Assembly (NCBI RefSeq): GCF_040581485.1
Contig: NC_090128.1
Coordinates: forward strand, 11,842,001-11,906,000
Reading direction: 5' to 3'
DNA from: Linepithema humile
Taxonomy: Eukaryota; Arthropoda; Insecta; Hymenoptera; Formicidae
DNA length: 64,000 bases
Positions 63,628-64,000 of the stretch are shown in pieces (within the stretch, counting starts at the first letter, position 1; each line of letters begins with the position of its first letter). Under the pieces are notes generated by a model. That model did no database searches and was not told the origin of the DNA. It worked only from the letters and a program-made list of their open reading frames with translations. Made by a program: the position numbers and the translations under genes.

Positions 63628-64000
63628 GCCACGGCGGGCTCGCGTGATATACGGCGGGGAAGATTATTTGCGAGCGGTCGAGAGTGGTTGAAGAGACGCT
63701 TGAAGTGGATATGCTGATTCGCCGAATGACATTGTCCCGGAATTGCATCCGAAGTAAATTTAAAACGAGTTAAATCGTACACAAATTTGAATTTGGGGAC
63801 GAATCATGATATATTTTTTTAATAATTGCAATTCTCGAGTGTGTCGAGAAATTATAATAATAATTATACGTCATTATTATAATTATTACAATTATTATTT
63901 ATTGCAAACGTTCCACAGGGAGCAATGCCGACGAATCACGTTGTCAAAATTGCGCCATGAAAAAATTTTTTAATGATATGTCGCTAATTATAAGTCGTGA

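Overview
The window looks like nuclear DNA of a hymenopteran insect, most likely an ant. It is AT-rich but not CpG-poor, genes are sparse and split by introns with GT...AG borders, and there are long microsatellites and a foldback MITE. The recognisable proteins (WDR20, UTP25/DEF, INAF-motif proteins, TMEM192) are animal families, and their spelling is insect-like. The ant assignment is inference; nothing in the window proves it.

Left part (about 2.7-9.2 kb, minus strand): WDR20, the WD40 activator of USP12/USP46 deubiquitinases, in four coding exons. The last exon ends in a UAG followed by 42 further in-frame sense codons of protein-like composition. This is a candidate stop-codon readthrough or alternative-acceptor extension. 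A foldback MITE lies at 10.6 kb. UTP25 (nucleolar SSU processome factor) is a single coding exon on the plus strand at 12.5-14.8 kb, with a leader that carries two similar splice donors.

Middle (15.6-27.8 kb, minus strand): two INAF-motif single-pass membrane proteins in tandem, the family of Drosophila inaF, a TRP-channel accessory. Next to them is a five-exon gene for a protein of about 734 residues that I do not recognise; all its exon phases agree. Its introns hold a tandem duplication and, on the opposite strand, a short exon-like pair. TMEM192 (lysosomal four-pass membrane protein) follows on the plus strand at 30.1-31.3 kb in three exons.

Right part (31.3-64 kb): mostly non-coding. 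A small minus-strand gene is spread over 13 kb (exons near 48.3, 41.7 and 35.2-35.5 kb) and encodes an acidic/serine-rich protein with a C-terminal coiled coil. A strong RNA hairpin sits just downstream of its stop codon. From 48.7 kb to the end I see no supported gene, only microsatellites, diverged repeats and a few dense transcription-factor-site arrangements (paired CREs, a palindromic double E-box).

The genes do not form one pathway. The nearest thing to a functional cluster is the INAF pair plus the co-oriented unknown gene. All exon models were read by eye from splice signals and phase, without transcript data.
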